This document shows, one piece after another, positions 33,109 to 45,250 of a stretch of 64,000 nucleotides of DNA. The position numbers and the translations under genes were made by a program. The notes under the pieces were generated by a model. That model did no database searches, was not told where the DNA came from, and was given only the letters and a program-made list of their open reading frames with translations. Numbering within the stretch: the stretch's first letter is position 1; every line of letters starts with the position of its first letter. Origin of the DNA: Eudorina sp. 2006-703-Eu-15 (Eukaryota; Chlorophyta; Chlorophyceae; Chlamydomonadales; Volvocaceae); NCBI GenBank assembly GCA_003117195.1, contig BDSI01000213.1, positions 57,261-121,260 of the forward strand, given 5' to 3'.

Positions 33109-34620
33109 CGTAAGCTCACCCACAGGTGCCCCAGCAATCGATGTAAGCGACTTGTATACGTCCTGGCAGTGCGCTTGCATGGGAGTAAGTGCCTGAGCAA
33201 GGGAAGAACTGGCGAATGACCCTATCGTGTGCACATGAATGGTTCATATTGATGATGTTGCGTAATGGTTGCGTGGTAGGCCGGTGGGTGGAGCGGACTT
33301 GCGGGTACCGTTGGGCTGACCTGTTTCCAGGAACGATTCACGGTACTGATGATCAGGCGTGACGGTAACCATCAGTAGAAGCAGACGGTGTGGCTCATCA
33401 CATCTGTAGCAGCCGCACTGGGTGGCGGATAGGCGCCACATCAATGGCTGATGTTCTGACGTAACAGGGATACGGGTCCACCTTGTAACGGTTACATTAT
33501 AAGGGTGTCATAAATCCTCTGAACATGACATTGCTGACCCAGATCGGCTGGGCAGCCCCCATCACTTGCGGAACCTGTACCCCCTTCACTGTATGTACCC
33601 CCTCTTCAACATGTACGATTTATTTTCGCTCAATCTAAGCTCAGTACAGCTCATCAATCCAAGCTCTCAGCAGTGGGACTGCTGCAGGCCCTGATCAACT
33701 GCATGTGCATGCGAAGAACCCATCACCCACAAAAACATTGATATATGTTGAATGCGCCAAGCTTCTTTAGGAAAGCCGTGTGGCCGCGACCGAGGGGGCT
33801 GTGTAAGGGGTGACAGAAGTGTCGAGGGCCGCAAGAAGGCGCAAGCGATCGCAAAGAGATGTGACCTGCACAGGCTTTGCACAGATGCGTTCAGAGGCCT
33901 TTGCGTCGCGATGCCTAGTCCCCAGCAGCCGGAACCGCCTTCCGTATCACAGGCGTGTCACAGGCTTGTACGGCGCCGACGTGGTTGACGAGCGTAGGAA
34001 CACACTTCAGGTGCTAGCTGCACGCTGCGCTGAGATGTCCTGTATTGCTCGCCAAAGGCTGTGTCGGAGACGAGCCTGAAGCTGTTGGGCTTGACTCGAG
34101 AAGCAAGAGCACGATGCCGTGTGCCCCTTGAAACACGCAATGCAATTTCCTGGCACTCACATACATGACTGACAATAATGTGAGCGGTGGGTGCCAGTGT
34201 TCCCGACGCGGACTTGGGTGCGTGACGCCGTTTGCATTGTTACCAAGGCAGCAAACCTGCTGGAGAGCGGAAGCACCAACAGCCCGGATAAGCAGCCGTG
34301 GGGGACTCTACTCCTCGCCAGCCAAGTAGCAGGGGAATGTACGTGTAGTGTAGTGTGCGTACAAGAGCGTGAGCAGCGGGATGGGCAACTTGCCATTGAT
34401 ACGGGTTGCCTCTTCTTTACTTTGACATCGCCAGTCCAACACCTGTTAGTGCATGGGTTTCACAGCAGCGTCCGGTGACCAACTCCGCGTCTGCCTGGAT
34501 ATCCTGAGGGTTTCAGACCGCCTTCCTGTGTTTGTGCGAGCCTCACAACGGTCCCGCACTGTAGAGCCTCTTTCCACCGGGTGTCGGTGCCCTGCAACGC
34601 CACATGCGTGCATTCCCGCA
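33109..34620. other. intergenic, no gene seen
   Basis: I see no family motif or coherent exon chain. Short open frames around 33.8-34.4 kb lack codon bias and splice context. Confidence 0.5.
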
Positions 34621-34621
34621 G

Positions 34622-34809
34622 GCGAGCTTGTGCTGGGCGCGAAGGTGGACGAGCTCTCGGCCGGCGTGGGGGCGGTCAAGGCGAAGGTGGACCAGCTCTC
34701 AGCCGACATGGTCACGATCAAGTCCATGATGGTCGGCATCAAGGCGGGGCTGGACAACGTCGTGCACCGCAACACGAACAGCAACAGCCGGATGCTGGAT
34801 GGAGCACAC
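34622..34809 (+). CDS. candidate coiled-coil exon
   Basis: An acceptor-like CATTCCCGCAG at 34611-34621 precedes a GC-rich frame reading ELVLGAKVDELSAGVGAV, KAKVDQLSADMVTIKSMM, VGIKAGLDNVVHRNTNSN and LDGAHPGAA. The heptad pattern (V/L at a and d) predicts a coiled coil. The frame reaches a weak donor-like GTAAAA near 34826 and a stop codon some 50 bp beyond it. It lies ~0.9 kb upstream of the kinase-like gene on the same strand and could be a 5' exon of that gene, but I cannot show the junction. Function unknown. Confidence 0.4.
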
Positions 34810-35754
34810 CCTGGAGCCGCTACTTGTAAAAATTGTTTTCAGTTTGTAACTGATTTTGGTACGATGTATGTATAATTTACATATACATCAGTTTAAAACT
34901 GATTTTCGGGTAAATACATTATTGTCCGAGGGAGTTTCCGGCATATGTAAACGGCCCCCATGGTACCTGAGCCTGATCCTGCATGCAACGCGATTGTATG
35001 CGGAAAATCCCACCATGACAATTAGGCACCGACCGAGTTACAAACTTTGTTTCTTTCCCTGGCTCACTCTCAATCCCTCCTGGAAGCCTCATGGCCTGAA
35101 ATTGCTGAAACATGGGCTTCGTTAATGTAACGGTAACGGTAACGGGCCCTCCAAACGAAAGCCGCCTCCTCAAAACCGCTAGATGCCCTACGCCGTTCTC
35201 GTTATACACAAATGGCACTTCTCTCATGATTACCAAAACCTGACTTTATTGATGTGCCGGCAGGCTTTACAAGGTTTGCTTGACCCTCAGTTTTGTTAGA
35301 CCTCCCCACAGCCACCCCTGCAACATCCCTCGCCGTCACGTAAAAAATCTGCCTGATTCGTAAAGAGTGAAAAGTGCTAGTGCCTTTTGCCCTTAATGAT
35401 CGCGAAGTTTTTTTCCAGGTGAGCCTTACGAGGCGGCATTTGAATTCTTAGACGTGCTTCCTTCCAGAGTTTGATAATCCTGGATGTATGTCTTCCCTGA
35501 TATACAGAGGCATCAGGAATTTGTTTGCTGCATGTTTCAAGGGCGAGTCCGCTGGCGACAGCGCTAGGTAATAACACCGTTTGCCTCCTTCGGGACCAAG
35601 CATGTTTTGTGCGCATTCAAATGCGCTGTAACGTGTATAGGGTTTACACGGAAAGAGCGCGATAAACCTTTGGTTCTCAAGTCAGGCTCGGTGTTCTTGT
35701 CAAAGGCTTTAGCGGCTATTGCAGGAGCCCAATTTGCTGTTTAAGACATCAATA

Positions 35755-37849
35755 ATGTTCAATGCGCTCGTCAATCGTCACCCGCACAAGCCTGTGACAC
35801 CTTGGTTATGGGAAGCGGTCCTTCCTGGGGACATGGGAAGCGGTCCTTCCTTGTCCGCAACTAATCCAGCACGCGATGCAAAAGATCACTTCGATACGGA
35901 TGTGTGCAAGCCGTATTTCTTGCTGTCCCCCACTCTGATGTTCGTCCGCTTGTGCAGTCTCCTCGGTCGTGCGTACGCAGCTTCTCATGATACAACCGAG
36001 TTGGGCCTGGTGAAATTCTCAGCGGCCAGGAAAGAGGCGGTTAATCAGCACCTGCACCGGTGCGGCTGCTGCTGTCCCGGCTGCCTGGAGCAACGCTGGT
36101 GCGCGCAACAGCAGCGCGGGGGGCCACGGCGGACGAGTGATGGCTTTTCTGACTTCATGGACATCAACCCTTGTGGCAGCGTGACCAGCGCGAGCTGCAG
36201 CGCCGACGCGAGCCACATTGTTTCCTCAGACTTGGCCTCTGACGAGACGCTTGACTGGTCGGGGAGCATGGCCATCAGCAGCAACACCCGCAGCAGCAGC
36301 ACCACCACTATCGCCACCAGTGCACGAGACCGCCCATCCGTTGACAGCTGTTGTGAGACGGCCGTGCCCCCGCTACCACGGCTAAACCCTGGCGTTGTGC
36401 CAGCGGGCGCCAAGTTGTTGCAAGGCCCCAGCGCACCGGACTACGTTTCGGTTTGGCAGCTGCTTCGCGGGCACAGCGTCGAGGTGGTGTACGTCATTCC
36501 GTTCCACAGCAGCGACACGGCGGCCGAACTTGCAGCCGCTGACAAGTGCTTTGTGGAGGCCGACACGGGTGACGTGTCCTACCGTATGCCGAGCCGCCAG
36601 CTCGTCCACCTCGTCACGGAGGAAGTGGCGCGCTACCAGGCTGACATGGCCCTTGAAATCTCACGCGCCAACGGCGCAGCCGCCGACGTGTTTGCCTCCA
36701 TCGCCCGGCACGACGTGTTTGTCCAGCCGTTATACGTGGAGGTGCGTGGCTGCTCGCTGGCCGGCACCGAGCTGTGCGTGGGGCATGACCGTGAGGTCGT
36801 GATCGCCTACCCACCCTGCGTCCTCGGCGGCGACGCGCACTCCCACATCTGCGACTTGGTTGGTGAGCTGGTCGGTGAGATGCGGGACCCGGGCTACCGG
36901 CTGGACCCCGAGGAGGCCGCCGGCGCAGTGGGCGAGGCGCTGTGGGACATGGCCCGGGACCTGTTTGGACTGATGGACCAGGTTCACCAGCTGGGCTACA
37001 GCCTGCACGGTGAGGGGGGGTGCTGGAGGGGCTGCTATGCGCAGCGCACGTCATGGGATACCGTTGGATTACGACTGAGGGTCCACCTTGTAACGGTGCA
37101 GTTGCACTATGGGATGGGGTGCGATGGGGATGGTTTTTTGGATGGGCACACCCATTTCCCCCTGCGCTCAACGGCTCACTCTGCAAGCCTCCGCCCCCAT
37201 CCCCATCATTTCTTACTAATCCCCATCGTACCCCGGGTGAGCCGTTGAGCGCCGTGGGAGATGGGTGCTTCCTCTCGCGGCAGAAGGATGGGTCGTGAGC
37301 GTTGGGTCCCCGTAATCTGATTAAGTGCAAAGCTGCAAACACACGCACGAGTATATGTGGTTGAGGTTGAGAGGACTCTAATGGGTGCGTCCACACAGGG
37401 GTTCGAACTACCACTAGGTCTAGGCACCTTTGTTGCCGATCGGTTACTGAACCGTGTTGGGTTTGTTTACCCTGTTCCTGACCCCCGCAGGCCGCACGCC
37501 CGACCACCTGGTGTTTAACCCTGCCACGGGCCGTTATCACCTGGCCAACGTTGAGTCGGTGCGCCGCAGCCTATCCGGCAGACCCGGCCTGGGCACCTCG
37601 GCTGCCAGCGATCCGGCCAACATGGCGGCCTGTGGCGAGTTCCTCCGTATGGCCATTGAGAAGTGCCACAAGCTCTTCAGTGACAGCTTGGGCTTGGAGT
37701 CTGAGGCGTACGGCTTGCTGGTGGAGTCACTCACCCCGCTCGTGGAGCCGCTACGGCAGCTGGCACAGCATTGCGAGAGGCCGGGCCGCCACCTGCAGCG
37801 CCCCACGGCGGCGGAGGCGTTCGACATGTTGGAGCGGTGTCGGGAATGA
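35755..37849 (+). CDS. degenerate protein-kinase-like protein
   Basis: Two exons: 35755-37009 (donor GTGAGG, phase 1) and 37491-37849 (acceptor CCCCGCAG; TGA), 537 aa from the first Met; the frame is open upstream to an acceptor-like TTGCAG at 35724. The N-terminal third has a Cys cluster (HRCGCCCPGC) and a Ser/Thr-rich stretch. The C-terminal half resembles a kinase lobe: a helix ARDLFGLMDQVHQLGYSLH, then a catalytic-loop-like HGRTPDHLVFNPATGRYHL, then ANVES where a kinase would have DFG or DFE. The usual HGDxKPDN Asp and Lys are replaced, so an active phosphotransferase is unlikely. The later part (FLRMAIEKCHKLFSDSLG, AEAFDMLERC) fits the helical end of a small kinase lobe. The kinase relationship is inference from this layout. 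Confidence 0.55.
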
Positions 37850-38742
37850 GGGGCGCGCGCGGCAAGGCTTGGCCTATGGATATGAATGGCGCTGCAAAGC
37901 CAGCGGTCAGCTGTGAGCATGCAATGGATATACAGTGTGCGCGTTCCTTCCAGTTAGAGCTCGTCTTTCATCCATCCGTGCAACTCGGACTGTACAGTGA
38001 GCCTAATTGATAGGGTGTATGTAGGTACTCAGCGTATTGGCTGAGCGTAGTATGCATGCGTGTGCGGAGCGCTGAGAAGTCATACAAAATGTTGTACAGC
38101 AGGGCTATAGATGCGTCTTGACGTTGGTGTCCGGCAACTCGCGTTCTCACACCCAGATTACGTCGGTTGCCGACGGTTTTATACGGGACTGTCGGCCGGC
38201 AGCCTACGTGTGCGACAGCGCGCACTGTGCGACCGAGATGTGAGCAAATGAATCAGCGCAGCAGACCGTCCGCGGATGGACTGGGTCATTCAATGGCATG
38301 TTGGTGGCTCTTGAGGCGTACAGTGAGAGGGACCTTCTTCTGTGTGTGAGCAAGGCTTCACGGTATGTACATAGACGGCGCGCGGCTAGTATGCGATGTG
38401 GTCCGTAGGTTTGCCGGATCCGCAGGCGGGCAGTGGGTATGGGGAAGGGTGCCGTGCTGTTAGTACGGCCGTTAGTACGGCCTGGGCGTACCTCATCCCG
38501 AAGGTACGTAATGGCTTAAATATTAGGGACAGATAGTTATTATTAAGGATAGTGTTGATTCCTTCGTACGTACGATGCGAACCCTGTACAGGTTGAATGG
38601 AACGAAGAGGCCGTGCGTCATTCAATCACGATGGTTGAACGCACGGCAAGTGTGCAGCCCTTTGTCAGGATTTGTTAAAATTCCTCCGGAAGTGATGGAG
38701 GCTGCGCGCATGTTACAAGGACTAGCCAACGGAGGCACGTGA

Positions 38743-38747
38743 TGTAA
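38743..38747 (+). terminator. TGTAA polyadenylation motif after the kinase-like gene
   Basis: First clear TGTAA on the plus strand after the stop at 37849, implying a 3' UTR of ~0.9 kb. Confidence 0.35.
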
Positions 38748-40103
38748 CAGTCTTTCGTGGGTGTCACTTACTCTACATACGGCCGTCGTGACGGGCTGTT
38801 GAAAGCTTCGGACCTTCTCAGCTTCGGAATGACAATCCTTCCACTTGCCGTACCGTAGTCTGGGAGATCGGGCGATCTGTTGCGTCAGGCCGACAGCGAT
38901 GGGAACACTTAGCATCACGACGGCCGCCACAACACGTGAGGATATCGCTACATACACTTTGGCGACCAACCGCTGTCAAATGAGCCTTAGTACCTATCCC
39001 ACACAGGTTGTTCGTTCGAGTCGATACCAGAATAGATAGAGTGGATGCGGAGTGTGCTTCGGTGCAATTGTGGCGCCTGTCTGGTGCGCCATGGTGCTGC
39101 GGTTTCGTTTTAGAAGTGTGTGGGGAGGAGGCTACGGCCGTCACCGATGACCCACGGGGCCCATTGTAACGTTCATTCATTCATTTATAGTAATGATTAG
39201 AAGGGATTAAATAACCCATATCCACAAAGTCTGCTGTTCGGTGATTCGTCACGGAGGTTGCCTTCGAGTGGTGTCGGACCGGTGCAACCGGGGCGTGGGC
39301 GTGTCATCGCGAGTAAGCTTTACAAAGAACGCTGATGGGCCGGGAATGGTGGGACGGGACCGGGTGAGTTCCGTTGCCGTGAGGTCGGGCAAGGCAAAGA
39401 ATGGTCGCTGATCATAGTTGTGTGGGACACGTCAAGTCGTCAACGCGATTTATGACGCCGAACAAGCTACCGACCGGCTGGGTGCCTCTGGGTGGTGCGC
39501 GGTCACGACACATATGTTCATGATGAATGGTCCCCCAACCATGTAACACACACACATATGTTCATGATGCTCCAGGAAAATTCGTTGACGTACTCATATG
39601 CATGCAAGGTCGCCTTTTTTGTGTGGAGAATAGCAGGATTTCTGTAGCGAGACACTTGCCTGATCTGGACTAGGGTTTCACACTGGTGGGGACACGTCTG
39701 AGTACACAGCAAAAGCGCATGGACTTAAGAATACTCTCCATGATCCCCTTAACCAATTCTTGTTCATCCGTGCACACAAGTTTCCATGTATCATGCGTAC
39801 GTCTGGACATGTCCGCGTGGCCTATTTTTTGGATTGCGGGATTTTCGTCAGGGCTTCGCCGATTCGCCAAGGGTTTCAGGACGTATGGTAAATCCATTCT
39901 CGGGAAACGAATTGGTGATGTTTGAAATAGAATATACCTATTTTTGCTTTAACCCACGGTTAAGTGACGAGTAAAGTGACAGCTCGGATCGTTCCAGGCC
40001 TGACGGGGGCAAGCCATTACCTCAGGCTAATCCTTCCAATTGTCGATACACCATACAATTCATATATACCTTTTACTTTGCTGTTTGTGGCTAAAGAGCT
40101 TTT
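38748..40103. other. intergenic, no gene seen
   Basis: Moderately AT-rich. Contains the partial CATT-tailed repeat at 39150-39188. I see no motifs or exon chains. Confidence 0.5.
39150..39188 (+). repeat. CATT-tailed dispersed repeat, partial copy 2
   Basis: CCCACGGGGCCCATTGTAACG followed by CATT units matches the last ~30 bp of the copies at 7529-7612 and 58763-58841. It includes the TGTAA motif and the same tail phase. Confidence 0.6.
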
Positions 40104-40145
40104 GTGGAGATCACGCCACAGTTTGTTGGCAAAAACAACACTTTC

Positions 40146-40964
40146 ATGGTCCTCAATTGGATGGATTTGAATGACAAAATGATCTTGCTGAAGTTAGAAC
40201 GGAGCCAGCATTGTTTCTCTGCGGCAATCAAATGTGCGGAGACTATTTTCGGTTTCACACCTCTTGAAGACTGGAGCGCGCTTGAGGCTCCTGCCACCAC
40301 TTCGCATACGAATGCGTATGGGATGGATCTGCAAGATTTCTCTTCAGCAGCGGGCTTGGAGGTCATCAGGGAGCACCTGCGTCGCGCACGACGCGCAACG
40401 GATGCCGCTGCATCCTGCGTCAAGGCGAGCTGCGCCGTGAACAACACGGTTGCGGAGGCAGCCGAGGCCTTGCTCTTTGTGGCTGCCGCGGTGACCACGC
40501 CGCGCCGGGAGCAGCTGTTCGCGGAGGCTGCGGCAGCGCACGCGGTCGTCTCGCGGCTGTCCTTGACGATCGCCCTGCACCAGCAGCACGCTGCTTCAGA
40601 CGCCGCCAAACGTGCAGCCAGCGCGGTTGACTACGCCACAGCGGCTTCAGCCACCTTACAGGCGCAGGAGGCTGCTGGGCTGGCGATGTGGGCTGCGCGC
40701 ATCGGCGGGTGCGACCCGCAGCGCTCCCCGGAGATGCCTCCCATTGATCTGGCCGGGCTGCTGCTGCAGGGCAACGCTTCGCCAGCAGCAGCCGCACCTG
40801 CCGATGCGACGACCGCTGCCGCTTGGCCGGCACGGCAGTCTCTGCTGCTGGAGCCGCTGCAGAAAAGGCCGCGGCTGCACGAGATTCCGTCCCCCTGCTG
40901 GATTTCGGCGCAGCCGCACTGCTGCCGGTCAACCGGCGCGACGCTGAAGAGCTTGTGCGCGTAG
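40146..40964 (+). CDS. Ala-rich helical protein, unknown function
   Basis: Single open frame of 272 aa from the first Met (open upstream to about 40095). Not recognised. The first ~60 residues have mixed composition (MVLNWMDLNDKMILLKLE, KCAETIFGFTPLEDWSAL) and less GC bias. The middle (REHLRRARRATDAAASCV, AVNNTVAEAAEALLFVAAAV, KRAASAVDYATAASATLQ) is strongly Ala-rich and predicted helical. A basic PLQKRPRL patch lies near the end, possibly nuclear. The codon use of the Ala-rich part looks like that of the other genes here. The 5' end may be an upstream exon I could not place. Confidence 0.5.
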   Translation: MVLNWMDLNDKMILLKLERSQHCFSAAIKCAETIFGFTPLEDWSALEAPATTSHTNAYGMDLQDFSSAAGLEVIREHLRRARRATDAAASCVKASCAVNNTVAEAAEALLFVAAAVTTPRREQLFAEAAAAHAVVSRLSLTIALHQQHAASDAAKRAASAVDYATAASATLQAQEAAGLAMWAARIGGCDPQRSPEMPPIDLAGLLLQGNASPAAAAPADATTAAAWPARQSLLLEPLQKRPRLHEIPSPCWISAQPHCCRSTGATLKSLCA

Positions 40965-43900
40965 CGCATGCGTTCGTTAGCGCGCTGATATTGACTGTTT
41001 ACTCCGGGCGAATCGCGTGCTTGGTGTGCGTTGATCCATGGATACAACGTTTTGGCGGCCTCTTTCTCAGCTAACCGCCTAGTGAATCCCGTCTGCGTGG
41101 TTTTGCCAACGGTGCTCGGGGAACAGTATCTCAATGCGCTGACGCCCAACACTTACAACAATGACACACCGCGGAGCATCCGCGGTTCCAACTTCTCTCA
41201 CTCAACCAGTCAGGCAGGGCTGTCCCGCCGGGTGTCGTGCCGCTGCGTCGGGAGCGGCAGTTCGAGGCCGGGGAGGAGGGGATGCCGCCTGGAACCTAAA
41301 CAAATCACCGTTGGTCGCATTATTTCGGTTACAGAGGGTGAGGTATGCGGTTGTGGCAGCCGCCACAGAAGTGGACCGTACTTGCTCTCGAGGATGTGGT
41401 TAGTTGGCAGGCTTAAGCTCGTGCCGATGAGCGCCGATCAAAACTGAGCATGCTGGCAATCATGAAACACTGGTGAGTTACTGTGACAGCCGTGCACGAA
41501 CTGAGTTCCCGTTGACCCATGTATGTATCGAAGGGTCGGGACGCAGTGGCAGGGGATGGGACTTTACAGACTGCATATTTCGAAGGTGGGGAAGCCCTGC
41601 GGGCCATCGATGCATCGACGTGCATGCATGCATGCATGCATGCATGCGTGGCAGCGCGCGCGGGCGGGCGGAGTATGGCAGGGTGCTGGCCCCCCTGCGG
41701 CTACGGCTGCGCTGTTCCGTCAGGGGGCATCATGAAGTGGCTATCGAAGGAATGTTGGGGGCGCTGGGCTGGCTGGGCGATGAGGCTGGGCCGCCGCGTA
41801 GCCGCATAGGCCAGACGCGGGACTGGGTCACAGCACTCCTGGGAGGGCAGCGAGGGACGACCCGGTTGTGATAGATGCATGCAGGGCTACCCGAGTGAGT
41901 GGATGTGACGATAGTATGCATGGAAGCCCTGCACTGCCTACTGCCTACGGCGCACACACATACATACGATACATACAATACATACGGGCGCCGCCGGCCG
42001 AGAGGTGTGGGAGGCACGACACGTAGTTTAGGAAATTTCAGGTGCTGCAGCAGGGTCCTAGGTGATCAATTGCAGAAGCGCTGTCAGCGCCTGCCCCGTG
42101 GGCTGGAAATCTCCATATCTTGTAGCACAAGATCGTGCTGTAGTCTGCTTTAGTGTAAAAGCTCTGTAGGAGCTCTGTGAATTGGGCGCGAGCACAGTCC
42201 AATTTAAGCACACATATGGTGTGTCGTGCCTCCTCACCCCATATGAGGAGAGGAGGCTCCCGATAGCTATAGCGGAATTGACGGAATAACCTGTGTACTG
42301 TGCCTGGCTGTTTCATAAAATTATTTGCAGCTGCTGGTGTTTAGGAGGGAGGGGGGCGCTTCCAGGCTCTGTCGTTGCGTCCAACAGCATTTGTTTGGTC
42401 GTGGATCCCTTCATTCGCAGCGAGTTTCTCGCACGCGTGGGGGGGGTCTGGAGCCGGCTACGTAGGTAGAGATGTGATGAATGGACCGACGTTAGTGCGA
42501 CGGCGGCGGTCGGTTTAGCTGCGGGCTGACGCCCGTGGGGAGGGAGGTGGGTGCAGCGCTGCGCAGCTGGATGCCGATTTCCCTAAAGCGGTGCGTGTAC
42601 TGCGGGCAAAGCCAGGTCTCAATTTGTACTGCGTGGAAACAAGAAGAGGGCGAATGTGTGCAGCTGTCGCCCGGTGCCCCTTTCGCGCCGGACATTACCG
42701 GCGGAGGTGCGCGGGCGGTTATTGGGTGTATGTGGTCGGTGAAGAGGTGTCTTGCGCAGTTTAGTTTGGGATTTATTGGTGCTTGTCGTGAACGGCATAC
42801 CATTCGGGATTGCGACAAAAGTGAGGAGAGCAATACAATATGGATGTTCTGTCGTCTTCACGCGAGTAAGTCGTGGATAGATAGAGCCCTTATCCGACCG
42901 CCGTGGCTGGGTCCACGAGCTCACCTGGGGGTAGCGCTCGCTGGTAGCACGGGATGTTTGCTTTTTGTGCCGCGGCCCCCCATTTTGTGCCCGGTGCCTC
43001 AGATATGTCGTAGGGGCGGGCTAGGTTCCGTTTTGGATGTTTTTGGTGATGTATGTGCCCAATTGTTTTCGACCAGGACCATGCGTCGGGTGGTCCTGCT
43101 GGGTGTATGAACGGCTCAATAGCAACCAATGGTGATGATGCGCGCGCGATGGCGGCGGATTTCATCCCTCGCGGCACGGCGCCGCCACCGCATGGCATCG
43201 ATGATAACAAAGTATATGTACAGTCGAGTGGCACACGGGGACGCAGCCATTACTATGCAGCCGGTGGGCATGCGGCAGCACTGCACGGGTGTCCCCGTGC
43301 GTGTACGGCACATCATGCATGATACGACGTGCATACAGTGTCCGTGGCTGTGTGGCGTGTTGCCTCGCTGGCTGGCTCGGGTTGGGAGCGAGGGGGGACG
43401 GGCGGCGTATTCCGTCCGCGGGACAATACGGCGTACTGGGTGCGGGTCGGCGGGTATTCGCAAGCGAGGCAAGTGTGTGTGCGTGTGTGATGATCTGTGT
43501 TCCGTCAGTCCGGTTATGGCCGCCGTGCAGGCAGATGCGGCTTGCTGGAAACGGGTTGTTCGGTTTGCTGTGATGGGGTTATTTTCATTTCTGCTGGTGC
43601 CTGGTGGGTGTGGCCTCGCTCTCATTGCACCCGGCGGTGTCAGGCCCAGTGAAGGTATCCGGTGCCGATGATCCCTTGCTGAAGTATATTAGCGGCCCTG
43701 TTCTCTAGTAAATATTGATATCTTATCGGATGTGGCGCATGTGTACCGTATTCGTTTGTGGTCGGTGGGGCGGAACGCCAGATGAGCTGAGTATCCATTG
43801 TGGTACAAACCATCTATAGCAGGCCTATTCCTACCTATCTTTGTGCCGTACTTCGGCCAGGCAGAACATGCCGTGGCCAGGAACAACGTCCCCGTGCGTG

Positions 43901-45250
43901 CGTGTGGGGCACATCGGAACATCAGCGCCCCTGTGTCAAGGGGCGGGCTTGTCGGGGCATACATCTTGCACCTCGACTGCATAGTCCTCTGTGGTTCGCA
44001 TCCCAACCTCACATCACATCCCAACGAAGCAGAGACGTGAGGGCCGGGTCGGTCCCCGGTCCCGATTCACCGGCATGCACACGCCGCAGGTCCCATGGGC
44101 CACCCAGCCCTCGCGTACGTCAACTGGTGACGAGCCCGTACACAAAAGATGATCGCCTGAAGGGAGTTGCACCTGCTGTACGGTATCACAAGGCCGCAGC
44201 ACCGCCGTGCGCCTTGGACCGTCAGGCGATGCGGTCTGACGACGTGAGGTGACGTCACGACGACCCCAAGGTCGCATCCCCGGGCCTGCAGTGCAGTGCA
44301 GGCTGCGTGGCCGGTGCCTGACTGCCTGTCCCCTGGGCACGCCGGCGGGCGCCGGGGCTTACATCCGGATCCCAAAAGCGCCTGATTGCTTGGCTGGCAG
44401 CCAGTTGGGCTCCCCCCACAGAGCCCCAACTGCGAATTCGTCATCCGCACGTGAGCCTAGCCTCCGTCCATCCTATTACGGTACCATGGACGTCACCCAC
44501 CCGTGCGCCTGCGCCTGAACTGTTGCCTCGACCCGCGCTACGAACCACCCGCTGGCGACGGGCAGGCAGCCTTCCCTGCATCCTCTGAGGGGACCCAACC
44601 CTTTCAAACCCAGTCAATGGCGACCGACCCCTGGAAAGCCGGCATGAGGCATCTTACATCACATCTGGCATCTTACATCACATCACATCCTGTCAGTCAG
44701 CTGCGGGGTATGTACATCCATGAATCATGATGGTTCCGAGACGGACCCCGAGCAAATGCAACTGTGGCGGTGACGGCGACCGCCGCCAACAGCGACGGAG
44801 TCGGCGGCGGACAGACAGGATGGCTGCGCCACACGCACACAACCCTTGCCGCACCGCGGCACCGACGACTCTTCACGACGGCACTCTGCGACTTACTGCC
44901 ACGATCTCGCGGACCTGTTTTTGGATTGCTTCACACCTCGCCCGTCGTCCAGCGTGACGTCATGCCCTTGAGTGGACGGTGTTAAGAAACACCGAGTCGT
45001 GTGCCTGGCTCATCACCGTTGGAGCGGCAGGGCTTCGCACACCGCCGCATCTAAAGTCTGGACGGTTGCATGCGGCAGGGTCGGTTATCGAACGACTCCG
45101 CCCCCAACCGCCTGCGCGCCGCCAGCAGCACCGTCAAGTTCACCTCCTGTCCGCTTCCTCGTACGACACCAGGGATGATGCGCCATCAGGCTGCATCCAG
45201 GGGACCTTCCACTGCCACCGAGTACTTTCATCTTCTCATCATCCTGTGAT
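40965..45250. other. intergenic, no confident gene
   Basis: No recognised family. A TGCA microsatellite lies at 41621-41647, and short direct repeats of CATCTTACATCACATC near 44650-44690. A frame at about 43107-43220 (MNGSIATNGDDARAMAADFI) is mildly coding-like but has no convincing splice partners. Confidence 0.45.
41621..41647. repeat. (TGCA)n microsatellite
   Basis: Six or more tandem TGCA units, self-complementary and therefore able to form a cruciform. Confidence 0.85.

Noticed and set aside
35377..35616. 79-codon minus-strand frame rich in basic residues
   Set aside because: Codon third positions are not GC-biased like the real genes, and it has no splice context or recognised motif.
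37395..37425. GGTTCGAACT resembling a tRNA T-loop
   Set aside because: Flanking bases do not form the T stem, and no anticodon or acceptor arms can be placed around it.
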